Origin: Methanosarcina siciliae T4/M
GTDB lineage: Archaea; Halobacteriota; Methanosarcinia; Methanosarcinales; Methanosarcinaceae
Length of the DNA stretch: 64,000 nt
Assembly (NCBI RefSeq): GCF_000970085.1
Contig: NZ_CP009506.1
Coordinates: forward strand, 2,976,001 to 3,040,000
Direction of reading: 5' to 3'
The position numbers and the translations under genes were made by a program. The notes under the pieces were generated by a model. It did no database searches, was not told where the DNA came from, and saw only the letters and a list, made by a program, of their open reading frames with translations. This document shows, piece by piece, positions 1 to 8,922 of this stretch (its first letter is position 1; every line of letters begins with the position of its first letter).

Positions 1-2291
1 TAGCGTGTACCCTTGCACTCTTCACACTCAATGTAAACATCAGGCAGGAAGTTCATCTCGATCTTGATCAATCCGTCTCCCTGACAGGCCTCACAGCGTC
101 CTCCCTTTACGTTGAAAGAGAAACGTCCGCTTTTGTACCCGCGGATTTTTGCTTCCTTGGTCTCGGCAAAAGCCTGCCTGATAGCATCGAAAACCTTGGT
201 ATAAGTCGCAGGGTTCGAGCGAGGGGTCCTGCCTATGGGGCTCTGGTCGATAACTATTACTTTATCAATCTCGGAGTCAAAAATCAGCTCTTCATATTCC
301 CCGGGTGTTACATTAGATTTGTTGATCTTTTTCATCAGGGCTTTGTAAAGGGTATCATAGATAAGGGTAGACTTTCCGGAGCCCGAAACCCCGGTGACTA
401 CAGTGAGTAGTCCGATTGGGATGTTTACATCTATATCCTTCAGGTTATTTGCCCGGCAGCCTTTCAACCGGATGAAGGTCTCGCTCTGTCGGCGGAGCGC
501 GGGAGGCTTTATCTGCTTTTCTCCTGAGAGGTACTTGCCTGTCAGAGACTCCGGATTTTTCTCAATTTCTGCAGGCGTCCCTTCTGCAACCACAAACCCT
601 CCGTGTATCCCGGCGCCAGGTCCTATATCGAGCACGTAGTCTGCTGCCCGGATGGTGTCCTCGTCATGTTCTACCACTATGAGGGTGTTCCCGAGGTCAC
701 GCAGGGTCTGCAGGGTCTGGATAAGCCGCTCGTTATCCCTCTGGTGCAGCCCTATGGACGGTTCGTCGAGCACATAGAGCACCCCCATAAGGTTTGAGCC
801 GATCTGGGTTGCAAGTCTGATCCTCTGGGCTTCTCCGCCTGAGAGGGTACCTGCACTGCGAGAAAGGGTCAGGTACCCAAGCCCCACATGTTCAAGGAAG
901 CCAAGTCTGGAGCGAATTTCTTTTAAGACCTGTTTTGCGATTTCCTGCTCTTTTTCGGAGAGTTTCAGGTTTTCAAAAAACTGGATACACTGGATAATGG
1001 AAAGGTCAGTTGCATCAACAATGGATTTGTCACCGAGCTTTACTGCCAGAACTTTTTCTTTCAGGCGTTTGCCTTCGCACTTTGGGCAGGGGCGGACCTG
1101 CATGAATTTCTCAAGTTCTTTTCGCCTATACTCGGACTTGGTCTGGTTGTAAAGCCTTTCGGACTGCGGAAGAAGCCCTTCCCAGGTGCCCTTGTGGGAC
1201 CAATGGGCATCTCCGTTTTTCATGCTCATGCTGAACTGGATACTTTCTTCCGAGCCGTACATGAGAGCGCTATACTGCCTTTCTGAAAGGGATTCGATAG
1301 GGGTAAAGATGTCAAAACCGAAATGCTTTGCAACAGCTGCCAGGTGCTGGCTTCGGTAGCCGTCAAGATAGTTCCTGTAAAGAGCAACGGCTCCGTCGGC
1401 AATGCACAGGCTTTTGTCCGGAATTATGAGGTCCGGATCAAGTTCCATTTTAATCCCGAGCCCGTTACAGGCTTCACAGGCCCCGAAAGGACTGTTGAAA
1501 GAAAACATCCTGGGCTGGAGTTCCTCAAAAGCCATCCCGCATATAGGGCAGGCCATGTTTGAAGAATACAGGTGATCTTTCCCTTCCGCATCCACGGCGA
1601 TCAGGAGCCCTTCGCCTTTTCTGAGGGCATTTTCACAGGCTTCGACAAGCCTTGACCGGTCTTCGGAAGGGTCCAGGCGGTCTATTACCGCTTCGATGTC
1701 GTGTTTTTTGTAGCGGTCAAGGGAGATTTCGTCATCTGTCCTGTGAATCTCCCCGTTTACCCTGGCCCGGGTGAAACCTTCGCTGTTCAGGTCCCTGAAG
1801 AGCTGCTGGTAAGTCCCTTTCTTCTGGCGGATTATGGGCGCGAGGATTGTAACCATCCCCTCACATTCCCTGCTGAGGCTGTCTGCGATCCTTTCCGGGG
1901 ACTGTGACTCTATTTTGATATCATGAATTGGACAGTAAGGGGTTCCAACTCTTGCAAAAAGCAGTCTGAGGTAGTCATAAATTTCAGTGACAGTTCCCAC
2001 CGTACTCCTGGGGTTTTTAGAAGTTGTTTTCTGCTCTATCGAAATTGCCGGAGACAGCCCCTCAATACTATCCACATCCGGCTTGTTCATAAGCCCGAGG
2101 AACTGCCTTGCATAAGCTGAGAGGGATTCCACATAACGCCTCTGTCCTTCGGCATAAACAGTATCAAAAGCCAGGGTAGATTTCCCAGAGCCTGAGACGC
2201 CTGTAATTACAATGAACCTGTCCCGCGGGAGTTCAACTGTGATATTTTTCAGGTTGTGTTCCCGCGCCCCTTTGATAATAATATTTTTCAT
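1..2291 (-). CDS. uvrA: Excinuclease ABC subunit A (UvrA), 3' end cut by window edge
   Basis: UvrA is the damage-recognition ATPase of nucleotide excision repair and loads UvrB on lesions. About 763 of roughly 950 residues are present; the C-terminus lies beyond the left edge. The reading frame begins with an ATG at 2291 preceded by AAGGA, and reads MKNIIIKGAREHNLKNI. Visible motifs are the first Walker A (TGVSGSGKSTLAFDT), the first zinc module (CPICG and CEACNG), CPKCEG, the ABC signature LSGGEAQRIRLA with LDEPSIGLHQRD, the second Walker A (TGVSGSGKSTLIYDT), and the start of the second zinc module (CEACQG, CECEECKG-like) next to the edge. No frameshift or missing motif was seen. It is followed upstream by about 850 bases without a gene, so it is probably transcribed alone. 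The identification is secure because both ATP sites and both cysteine clusters are present. Confidence 0.97.
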   Translation of the reverse strand, partial: MKNIIIKGAREHNLKNITVELPRDRFIVITGVSGSGKSTLAFDTVYAEGQRRYVESLSAYARQFLGLMNKPDVDSIEGLSPAISIEQKTTSKNPRSTVGTVTEIYDYLRLLFARVGTPYCPIHDIKIESQSPERIADSLSRECEGMVTILAPIIRQKKGTYQQLFRDLNSEGFTRARVNGEIHRTDDEISLDRYKKHDIEAVIDRLDPSEDRSRLVEACENALRKGEGLLIAVDAEGKDHLYSSNMACPICGMAFEELQPRMFSFNSPFGACEACNGLGIKMELDPDLIIPDKSLCIADGAVALYRNYLDGYRSQHLAAVAKHFGFDIFTPIESLSERQYSALMYGSEESIQFSMSMKNGDAHWSHKGTWEGLLPQSERLYNQTKSEYRRKELEKFMQVRPCPKCEGKRLKEKVLAVKLGDKSIVDATDLSIIQCIQFFENLKLSEKEQEIAKQVLKEIRSRLGFLEHVGLGYLTLSRSAGTLSGGEAQRIRLATQIGSNLMGVLYVLDEPSIGLHQRDNERLIQTLQTLRDLGNTLIVVEHDEDTIRAADYVLDIGPGAGIHGGFVVAEGTPAEIEKNPESLTGKYLSGEKQIKPPALRRQSETFIRLKGCRANNLKDIDVNIPIGLLTVVTGVSGSGKSTLIYDTLYKALMKKINKSNVTPGEYEELIFDSEIDKVIVIDQSPIGRTPRSNPATYTKVFDAIRQAFAETKEAKIRGYKSGRFSFNVKGGRCEACQGDGLIKIEMNFLPDVYIECEECKGTR

Positions 2292-3144
2292 TTTCCTTCT
2301 CTCAGGTTTTTCTTGTCTCGGTGAATCGGTTATTGAGATTTTTAAGGTAAGAATTTAGTGTATGGATGTTTAAGGTGAGAATTTAATATATGGGAGTCTG
2401 ATCTTCGAGTCTGGGTGTGTGAATATTCAGCATATTATAACAAAAAGTGAGCCCTTTTATTAATAAAGTGATATAGCGGATTGAAAGTATTAAGTCGGCA
2501 AAATAAATAATTTCCTAATTAAAATATGTTGAACCGGATCTGTCGTAAACGAATCTTTCATTGCTCTCATTTCTAATTTTTATCCTGTTCTCATTCAATA
2601 CTTTCAGCTTGGAAAAATCATTCCTCCTGCAAAATAGTTAATAAACCTGTGAAACCGGAGCAGCACCCCAAAAAAATAAAGAGGAAATCAATCGGGAAAA
2701 TGCAAGAAGAGTAAAGTTTGTGGTTTCAACCATATGATGAGCTGGTAAATTATGTTTATTGTATAAAAATTTATCTTCTTTGGAATATTTTAATAATTAC
2801 ATATTAAGTTAGTATATAAGTAAAGTAGCGAGGGGCAAGAATTTCCGTATGTTCACTAAAAATATGTTCCTTGAGAGCAGGTCCCAAGGCTTGAAATTGC
2901 TTCTTTGAATCTCGCATTTTCAAATCCATAGAGTCTCAAGACTATTTTTTATTTCTTCACCTGAAATACAGGTTCGAGGCGTTTACGAACCACAATGATA
3001 AGTTTCCCTTCCCGGACCTGCAGTAAGTCCAAGAGTTTAGGAATTATTATCATCTGTTCAATTTTAAAAACAAAACTCTGAAGAGCAGAAAATATTTTCC
3101 TGAAATAGTAATGCTTATTTTAGTTAAAAACCGACTAATTGTAG
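2292..3144. other. Intergenic region between uvrA and the pentapeptide gene
   Basis: No convincing ORF is visible on either strand. The stretch is AT-rich. It should hold the divergent promoters of uvrA and the pentapeptide gene. A ten-base inverted repeat (TGAAAGTATT near 2480 and AATACTTTCA near 2600) is present, but it is too widely spaced to interpret. Confidence 0.6.
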
Positions 3145-4044
3145 ATGGATATTCCAGAGAAAAAAGACTTTCGAGGAGCTAACCTCCAGGAAGCTAACTT
3201 TGAAAAGGCTGACCTCCGGGGAGCTGACTTTTATGAAGCCAATCTTCGTCTGGCTAACCTTCAGGGAGCTAACCTTCATTCAGCTAACCTATACGGAGCT
3301 AACCTTCATCTGGCTAACCTTCAAGGAACTGAACTTGGAGGAACTAACCTCCAGGGAGCTAACCTCCACCTGGCTAACCTCCAGGGAGCTAACCTCCATC
3401 TGGCTGATCTTCATCTGGCTAACCTTCATCTGGCTAACCTTCAGGGAACCGACCTTTACGGAGTCAACCTTCAGGGGGCCGACCTTCAAGGGGCTGATCT
3501 TCAAGAGGCTAACCTTCAAGAGGCTAACCTTGAAAAGACTAACTTTCAGGGAGCTAAACTTGGAGGAGCTAAACTTGAAGGAGCTTACCTTATAGGAATT
3601 CGCTTTCAAGGGGCTAATCTTCAAGGAGTTGATTTTCATGAAGCTAACCTTCAGGAGGCTAATCTTCAGGAGGCTAATCTTCAGGAAGCAAAACTTGAAA
3701 GGGCTGACCTTATAGAGGCGAATCTTGAAAGCGCCAATCTTCAAGGAGCCAACCTTCAGGGAGCTGACCTTCAAAGGGCTGACCTTTATGCAGCTAATCT
3801 TCAAGGGGCTAATCTCCGGGGAGTTGATCTTGAAAAGGCTCACCTTAAGATAACTGACCTTGGAAAGGTTGACTTTCAGGGAGCTAACCTTAAGGGAGCT
3901 CACCATTTAACAATGGATCAGCTTTCTAAAGTGAAAACACTTTATAATGCAAAATTAGAAGAAGAACTCTTCATATCGTTAAAAGGGAAGTACCCTTCCC
4001 TCTTTGAAGTACCGGAACCGCAGGACCCGAAGGACCAGGAATGA
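3145..4044 (+). CDS. Pentapeptide-repeat protein
   Basis: This 299-residue protein is built almost entirely of A(N/D)LXX pentapeptides (ANLQG, ADLQG, ANLHL, ANLQE and variants), from about residue 8 to 245. Pentapeptide repeats fold as a right-handed quadrilateral beta-helix; many members are cytoplasmic and of unknown role, and some mimic DNA. There is no signal peptide. The last ~50 residues leave the repeat (LTMDQLSKVKTLYNAKLEEEL) and resemble the non-repeat tail often found after such arrays. The DNA is a 15-base periodic repeat, so recombination could change the repeat number. The start ATG at 3145 lacks a strong Shine-Dalgarno sequence. The family assignment is certain; the function is unknown. 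Confidence 0.93.
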   Translation: MDIPEKKDFRGANLQEANFEKADLRGADFYEANLRLANLQGANLHSANLYGANLHLANLQGTELGGTNLQGANLHLANLQGANLHLADLHLANLHLANLQGTDLYGVNLQGADLQGADLQEANLQEANLEKTNFQGAKLGGAKLEGAYLIGIRFQGANLQGVDFHEANLQEANLQEANLQEAKLERADLIEANLESANLQGANLQGADLQRADLYAANLQGANLRGVDLEKAHLKITDLGKVDFQGANLKGAHHLTMDQLSKVKTLYNAKLEEELFISLKGKYPSLFEVPEPQDPKDQE

Positions 4045-4336
4045 CAGCAACCAAAAGGCAAAAACTTTGAGAACTATTGACTCTGAATTCCGTTTTTTTG
4101 CCATGAAGGAAAAGGACGAAAGGACCAACTATATTTTACAGAACTCTCGACGCTACCTTGAAAAAATGCTTTTCGCATCATTCTTACGCAAATCCAAAGA
4201 AATTTTGACTTTTTCCGGTTAAACTTTATATAAAAACTGATCTTTTTGTTAAGACAGCTTTCATAAAAAAAGTTTTGCATAAAACTTACAAAGCAGCATT
4301 GCGTTTTTTAAGTTACCCACATCCCAAACAAAATAT

Positions 4337-4423
4337 ACCGGGGATGGGATTCGAACCCCTTAATTCCCTGGTCATCCGTCAGCTACATGGTTGATATTCC
4401 TGGATCAGACTTCCCAGCGCGGC
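4337..4423 (-). ncRNA. tRNA-like fragment (degenerate)
   Basis: On the minus strand the segment ends with a good T-arm, GGGGTTCGAATCCC, followed by CATCCCCGGT, as in the 3' end of a tRNA. The 5' end GCCGCGC pairs only imperfectly with CCCCGGT (two C-C mismatches and a wobble), and I cannot fold a normal D-arm and anticodon arm. It is either a decayed tRNA, the 3' remnant left by integration at a tRNA gene, or an unusual tRNA. I would not assign an anticodon. Confidence 0.25.
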
Positions 4424-4522
4424 TAATGATTTTATTTTTATCTGCTGTAAGCAGGTGGGTTCAAGCGGAGCGCTGTGCGTGGAAAGAAAGAACGCGAGAT
4501 GCAATTAACGGGGATTCAGGAA

Positions 4523-4572
4523 TAATAAAAACTAATTAACCAAGGGCTAATAAAAACTAATTAACCAGGGGC
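4523..4572. repeat. Two tandem copies of a 25-base repeat
   Basis: The unit TAATAAAAACTAATTAACCA followed by AGGGC (first copy) or GGGGC (second copy) occurs twice head to tail. It lies about 100 bases upstream of the coding region at 4674, so it could sit in or near that promoter. Confidence 0.85.
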
Positions 4573-4673
4573 TGCCTGAAGTAAATGAAGAGGATAAAAG
4601 AGGGAAGATTTTCAGCGAAGTACTATACTTGTGTAGTAGTCTATTTATACATCTTAACTGTACGAGTAGTGGT

Positions 4674-5084
4674 ATGAAGCAATACAAAACTTTCAGACTT
4701 TCCAACAGTGTATTGTCAGACCTGAAAGCTTTGCAGAAAGATGGTGAATCGATTCCGGATACCATCAGAAGACTGAATAACGATTACTCGGATTGTGTTG
4801 AAGAAATTCATTACAGGTATTCAAGAGATATATTGAATGACGGGTCATTTACTCAGTATATTTCTATCACTGCATGTGACAACAGTAGGTATGGTTTACG
4901 GTATACTGAATATTTCATGAAGATAGGGGAAGACCTGAACGACATTGTTAGGCTCCCAAAAGACGTTCTCGACGAAATCAGTTGGCTGTCGCAACACCCG
5001 GACGAGATATTCAATACTACTATGTTCACGTTGATATCTATTAAGAAAGCTTTAATGGAATGGAATGGAGAAGAAAAAAAATAA
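4674..5084 (+). CDS. Hypothetical protein with antitoxin-like N-terminus
   Basis: A 136-residue cytoplasmic protein. The first ~35 residues (KTFRLSNSVLSDLKALQKDG, then ESIPDTIRRLNNDY) resemble the short archaeal antitoxin-type DNA-binding segment in which a strand of the form K-T-F-R-L-S is followed by helices and a D-x-I-R-R-L motif. The remaining ~100 residues are not recognised and contain no catalytic signature. The frame is open further upstream to a TTG at 4629, but the ATG at 4674 puts the antitoxin-like motif at the N-terminus, as expected. No toxin-like partner is adjacent, so a toxin-antitoxin role is not supported. Confidence 0.65.
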   Translation: MKQYKTFRLSNSVLSDLKALQKDGESIPDTIRRLNNDYSDCVEEIHYRYSRDILNDGSFTQYISITACDNSRYGLRYTEYFMKIGEDLNDIVRLPKDVLDEISWLSQHPDEIFNTTMFTLISIKKALMEWNGEEKK

Positions 5085-5334
5085 ACTAACATTCTACTTC
5101 TCTTTGTTAAAATTCCTCTACCCATTTTTACTGATTCACAACCCAACCTGCTTCATTACTCTGTTTTCTAATCCTTCAATGTGGTAGCAGGAAATAAAAA
5201 ATTTCTTTCTGTTTTAATTGCGTTGTGGAGCCTTCCGGGACTACTTGGTCCGTTTGTTTAAGGGCGATAGCCCCTGGCCTTTGTACGTGGCTTCTAAGTG
5301 ATATCTACGACTAAGAGATTATAACTTTCCTTTT

Positions 5335-5865
5335 TCAATAATCTTCCCATGTGGATGACATTCTCCCCCAATCAGCTTTTACCAGATCCACAAGTGCTTG
5401 AAAAGAGAACTCACCCATCCTGTGCCCACCACGATATAATTCAAGGACATCACGATTTAAATCCATCACATACGCATATGCGATCAAGTCAGTAGGTTTT
5501 TCTAATGAATATTCTCGATGTTCTGGAATGATTGGCAGTCCAAAAAGAATTACGTACTCAAAACATGCCATCGGATCAAATGAAAATTGAGTATGCCAAT
5601 CTTCGTTATACTTCAAAGACTCTAAAATTTCTGGGTCTCTGATTAATTTTTCAGCTTGCTCTTTAGTCGGATTATCTATTTCATCAACCCATTCAACTTT
5701 TCTAATGTTTTCCTTAAAGATCTTCATTCGTAAAGAATCCCTCTGAAGTCCCCTTACAAATGATACAACTTCCGTTCCTAATCCTTCAGGACCACAATCA
5801 TGCGACTGATAACATAAATGAAGTTCCTTATCAAATCTAACTCCGACTAATCCGTTAGTTAACAC
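5335..5865 (-). CDS. Hypothetical protein
   Basis: A 176-residue soluble protein with no signal peptide or membrane segment. It begins at a GTG (5865); an in-frame TGA two codons upstream rules out a longer form, and GGAG lies nine bases before the start. An out-of-frame ATG a few bases upstream opens only a six-codon frame. The sequence is rich in acidic and aromatic residues (DPMACFEYVILFGLPIIPEH, LELYRGG). I do not recognise the family. The gene stands alone, with a small inverted-repeat element just upstream. Confidence 0.7.
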   Translation of the reverse strand: MLTNGLVGVRFDKELHLCYQSHDCGPEGLGTEVVSFVRGLQRDSLRMKIFKENIRKVEWVDEIDNPTKEQAEKLIRDPEILESLKYNEDWHTQFSFDPMACFEYVILFGLPIIPEHREYSLEKPTDLIAYAYVMDLNRDVLELYRGGHRMGEFSFQALVDLVKADWGRMSSTWEDY

Positions 5866-5894
5866 CTTTCATTTCTCCGTCATTTTTTCCAATA

Positions 5895-6012
5895 TAGAAC
5901 TTACGCAGTTGAACTGAGAAATAAATAGCATTGGACTTTTAACTGTCCAAAAAATAAAGTTGACCCAAACGTCTATTGCGTTTGATTTTATATTTCAAGT
6001 GAGTAAGTCCTA
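5895..6012. mobile_element. 118-bp MITE-like element with TAGGACTTAC termini
   Basis: The left end TAGAACTTACGCAGTTGAA and the reverse complement of the right end, TAGGACTTACTCACTTGAA, match at 16 of 19 positions. ATA flanks both sides. The element contains no ORF. Related sequence, including TTGAACTGA, TGATTTTA and the terminal TAAGTCCTA, recurs near 12.05-12.24, 53.70-53.81 and 58.42-58.53 kb. Confidence 0.6.
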
Positions 6013-6075
6013 ATAAGTAAAAATTAAAAGCTTGGGCTTTCTGGGATAAAATCAAAAAGGATTTCTCAGAGTTCT

Positions 6076-7140
6076 TCACCGCTCTGTGGAAAAACTGAGC
6101 ATTCCAGGCAAGCCCACATTAAATTTGAATTTTCCGGAACCTGAGGTTTCAAGAATCTGTTGTTTTATATAATACAGTGCATTCAGAAGGCTGTCACTGT
6201 CTTCAGAGTCCATATCTCCGGCATAGGGATGGATATTTTCTTCAAGGGCGTCCAGAAGCCGTGGATCAATATCATTTAAGAAGTGAGCATCCAGGACCAG
6301 AAGGCTTGAAATCTGCTCGTAAAAACCTGCAAGTTCCTTAAGCCAGTCCGGGACCCCGTAACGTGTTGCATATTTCTGCCTGTTCAGGAAAAGAAGGTAA
6401 CTGGAGACAGTATTTATGAGATTCTCAGTTAGCCTGTTATCCGGAAATACGATTGGGAAACGTCTCAGGACTGTAGGAGCCGTATAATCCGAGAAGATCA
6501 TTTCAGACTTACATACCGCAGGAAAGAGCCTGGCAATCGGACTGTTCAAAACTGCAGTAACATAAGGATACTTACTCGGGTCTTTGAGAACAATCCCGCA
6601 GCCGTCTCCAAACACAGAATTCCCAGCAGCATCATATGCAGCCTGCAGATGATAGCCTTCAGTCGCAATAATCTTAGGAGTGTTAAAATACTCCAGAAGC
6701 TTTTTTCCTTTTATACTATAGTCTGCGGAGTTAAGAGGGGAAATGTCGTGACGGAACTGCTTTTTGAATTCCATAATTCTCCTGTAAGCCATGGGGAACC
6801 TTGCCTCCAGCTCTTCGGGGGGAACTACATTGTATTCTTTCTTTTTACCCCCCTCGGAAAGCTCATACGGCAGCATAAAACGGTAAGGTGAAGAGCACGC
6901 AAATTTTTCGGAAAATGTTCCTGATATATACGGATAGACAATTTCAGGTTCTGAAAATACAGGTTTACACAAGCCTTCGCAAAGATAATATGAATCTGAA
7001 CCGCTTTCCTCGGGAAGGAGAAGCCTATGCATCAGAATGTTTTTTGTACTTACACCTTCAAAAATGCTTTCGGAGACATCTTCAAGTGTAACCGGAATTT
7101 CACAAATTTTTTCTACTATTTTGTTTTCTTTGAGTAACAT
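6076..7140 (-). CDS. Orphan TaqI/Eco57I-type specificity domain protein
   Basis: This 354-residue protein resembles the C-terminal target-recognition part of type II/IIG N6-adenine methylases. The run MEFKKQFRHD, a conserved KIIATEGYHLQAAYD-type strand, and the YPYVTAVLNSPIARLF segment correspond to the ...ALLNS... hallmark of TaqI-like C-terminal specificity domains. No SAM-binding motif I (F-x-G-x-G) and no NPPY motif are present, so it cannot methylate by itself. The start is ATG 7140, immediately preceded by an in-frame TAG. It could be the remnant of a larger restriction-modification enzyme or a stand-alone DNA-binding subunit. No methylase or nuclease gene lies next to it. Family assignment is moderate and rests on motif recognition. 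Confidence 0.6.
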   Translation of the reverse strand: MLLKENKIVEKICEIPVTLEDVSESIFEGVSTKNILMHRLLLPEESGSDSYYLCEGLCKPVFSEPEIVYPYISGTFSEKFACSSPYRFMLPYELSEGGKKKEYNVVPPEELEARFPMAYRRIMEFKKQFRHDISPLNSADYSIKGKKLLEYFNTPKIIATEGYHLQAAYDAAGNSVFGDGCGIVLKDPSKYPYVTAVLNSPIARLFPAVCKSEMIFSDYTAPTVLRRFPIVFPDNRLTENLINTVSSYLLFLNRQKYATRYGVPDWLKELAGFYEQISSLLVLDAHFLNDIDPRLLDALEENIHPYAGDMDSEDSDSLLNALYYIKQQILETSGSGKFKFNVGLPGMLSFSTER

Positions 7141-7404
7141 CTAATTTTCACTTCTGTAGAAGTACATCGAGAATTTTGTTTCTCTGGTGTTTTTTACTTT
7201 CGGGACTTAGTTACAATGATAGACGTATAATTGATGGTCATCTCAGGATTTCGGACTTTTAGACCCCTATTAAAAAACTATAATATCCCGGCCTTAAATA
7301 TGTAGTATTAGTTTATTGTATACACGCAATAGTAAAACAATATAGTATATAACTGTATTTTATAAGCATAAATCATGATGAATGCCATGAGCCGTGTCCT
7401 TGAG

Positions 7405-7775
7405 TTATTGATTAAATCTGGCAAAAAAGATCCCATAAACGTTAATGTATATGATTTTAAAGATAAAGAACTGGGAAAAGTAAATCCTTATGGAGTCTAC
7501 GATATTGCCAATAATGAAGGATGGGTAAATGTTGGCACGGATCATGATACGGCATCTTTTGCAGTTGAAAGCATATGTAGATGGTGGAATACAAGCAAAT
7601 GGAATTAAATAGAGCACAGGTTATTTTCTTAAATATCCATGAATTGGAGAAGGAAACCACTTGCGAGCTACGAAGTAATTGTGAATCTTATTGCGGCAAC
7701 AACTACATAAAAAGAGCTTAAAGTTAAGTGCATGTTAGATAAGAATGAATACCCAAAAGGGATTAAATCACAAAT
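7405..7775 (+). pseudogene. Decayed ISAzo13-family transposase
   Basis: The frame reads VNVYDFKDKELGKVNPYGVY, then DIANNEGWVNVGTDHDTASF and AVESICRWWN, which is the conserved core of ISAzo13-type DDE transposases. It jumps directly to TSKWN, then a TAA, IEHRLFS, another TAA, ISMNWRRKPLASYEVIVNLI, AATTT, a third TAA, and KELKVKCMLDKNEYPKGIK. About 50 codons between RWW and TSKWN, including the usual ADGGGSNGSR block, are missing. Three in-frame stops follow in the C-terminal part. The ATG at 7375 makes a 77-codon ORF, but the protein is clearly a fragment. I could not define terminal inverted repeats. Confidence 0.85.
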
Positions 7776-7816
7776 ATGCCCCAGGCAGGCGCAGTTTTTA
7801 CTTTCTGCGCGCCCTT

Positions 7817-8062
7817 TCAGGCTTCAGCTGCGACTTCCAGGACTTCCTGAGCGATCTGGATAAGCCTGAACCAGGTATTCAGGGCAGAACGTAGGGAAAC
7901 CGCATCGTCGGCTTTAACCGTAAGTACAAGACAGTTAGAACCTTCAAGGATCAGCCCTATTTTTGACCTTTCAGAGAAGTTCTCGTTAAGTTCCGGAAGT
8001 ACAGCCTGATAGATCTTTTCGGCAGTTTCGGTTTCAAATGTAAACTCTGCGGAAAGTTTCAA
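7817..8062 (-). CDS. pcc1: KEOPS complex subunit Pcc1
   Basis: An 81-residue protein of the Pcc1/CTAG family. Pcc1 dimers scaffold the KEOPS complex, which with Kae1 makes N6-threonylcarbamoyladenosine at position 37 of ANN-decoding tRNAs. The sequence shows the small alpha/beta fold pattern: MKLSAEFTFETETAEKIYQA, a central NENFSERSKIGLILEG strand, then LVLTVKADDAVSLRSALNTW. The length is normal. The start is an unusual TTG at 8062, chosen because AGGAGG lies at optimal spacing and no ATG is in frame. It lies 131 bases downstream of the Brix gene on the same strand, an association common in euryarchaea. Its other usual neighbours (L37Ae, RpoP, prefoldin beta) are not seen here. Confidence 0.88.
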   Translation of the reverse strand: MKLSAEFTFETETAEKIYQAVLPELNENFSERSKIGLILEGSNCLVLTVKADDAVSLRSALNTWFRLIQIAQEVLEVAAEA

Positions 8063-8193
8063 AAAATTCCTCCTTTTAGAATTCAGTCCTCAAAATCGGC
8101 TGGAAATTCCTGAATTGCCTGAAATTTCCAAACATTCCGAACAAAATGAAATTCCAGCATCTTTAGAAAAACGGGTTGAAAGAGGGTATTTGG

Positions 8194-8667
8194 TCAGTGT
8201 TTTTTAAAACCTTTGACATTCAGTTTAAAAAGGGACTTCCCACTGTCCGTGAAATCAATCTCTTTTTCCCCTGCTACTAGCACTGTGGAACGGAGAGGGA
8301 GCTGATCGACTTCCTCACTTTCGACTCTCTTAAAATAGAAAAAAGACTCAAATGCGTCCGCAATCTCTCCCTGACCTGCAAGCAACGGTTCAAGATCCGA
8401 AAACCAGTAAGAACCTATGTCCTCAGAATACCAGTCCGAAAACCTGAGGGAAAAGAGAAGGTTCCCTGTATAGTCGTAAAAGCCGAGTTCGCCGGGGTTC
8501 CCGTGGTACTCTCCCACGACTATTAAAGGCCCGCCCTCTGCAAACTCCATAAGTTGCTGCATACCCATCTTGCCGCGTGTAATGCATTTACCGGTAATGA
8601 AACGCGATAGAAGTTTACAAAGTGTCCGGGTCTTTGCAGAAGGTTTGCGAGAAGTAGTAATTAACAT
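8194..8667 (-). CDS. Brix-domain ribosome biogenesis protein (Imp4-like)
   Basis: Archaeal Brix proteins are thought to act in rRNA processing and ribosome assembly, by analogy with eukaryotic Imp4/Rpf proteins. The N-terminus MLITTSRKPSAKTRTLCKLL and RFITGKCITRGKMGMQQL are the typical Brix start, followed by LIVVGEYHGNPGELGFYDY. The ATG at 8667 gives 157 residues; it is preceded by AGGAGAGGT and places the conserved MLITTSRKPS at the terminus. An in-frame ATG at 8727 would add 20 residues with no family resemblance. It probably forms an operon with pcc1 downstream. Confidence 0.88.
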   Translation of the reverse strand: MLITTSRKPSAKTRTLCKLLSRFITGKCITRGKMGMQQLMEFAEGGPLIVVGEYHGNPGELGFYDYTGNLLFSLRFSDWYSEDIGSYWFSDLEPLLAGQGEIADAFESFFYFKRVESEEVDQLPLRSTVLVAGEKEIDFTDSGKSLFKLNVKGFKKH

Positions 8668-8922
8668 ACCTCTCCTGACGAGATTTGAGTATTTTTCACT
8701 TTCGCTCCACCCGGAAACCATTTTCATTTCTGCTTACAGTGGAGGTGGGTATATGGGAATACATAATTATCAAGTTAACGTAGGCCTGACCCCGAGTAGA
8801 AGAGAGAACAAACAAAATATTCGATACAGGCATAAAAAAAGAAAATGCTTGAGAGCATTTTCATGTCAAATAAGAAATCACTAAATTATGAGGTTGTGTT
8901 TCCTAAATCACTTATAAGTATT

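Larger units (their letters stand above)
4045..4673. other. Intergenic region with tRNA-like fragment and a tandem repeat
   Basis: No credible protein gene was seen. The stretch holds a tRNA-like segment on the minus strand (4337-4423) and a 25-base tandem duplication (4523-4572), both listed separately. The remainder is AT-rich and should carry the promoter of the gene at 4674. Confidence 0.55.

Noticed and set aside
3289..3906. 205-codon minus-strand ORF opposite the pentapeptide gene
   Set aside because: It is a mirror of the 15-base repeat periodicity (endless SLKVS units), not an independent gene.
7138..7200. In-frame TAG just before the 7140 gene as a possible pyrrolysine codon
   Set aside because: Read-through would add only about 20 codons before a TAA, with no methylase motif in them.
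8728..8922. Missing L37Ae and RpoP genes expected beside Brix and Pcc1
   Set aside because: I read both strands for the CxxC zinc motifs of these short proteins and found none; they are simply not here.
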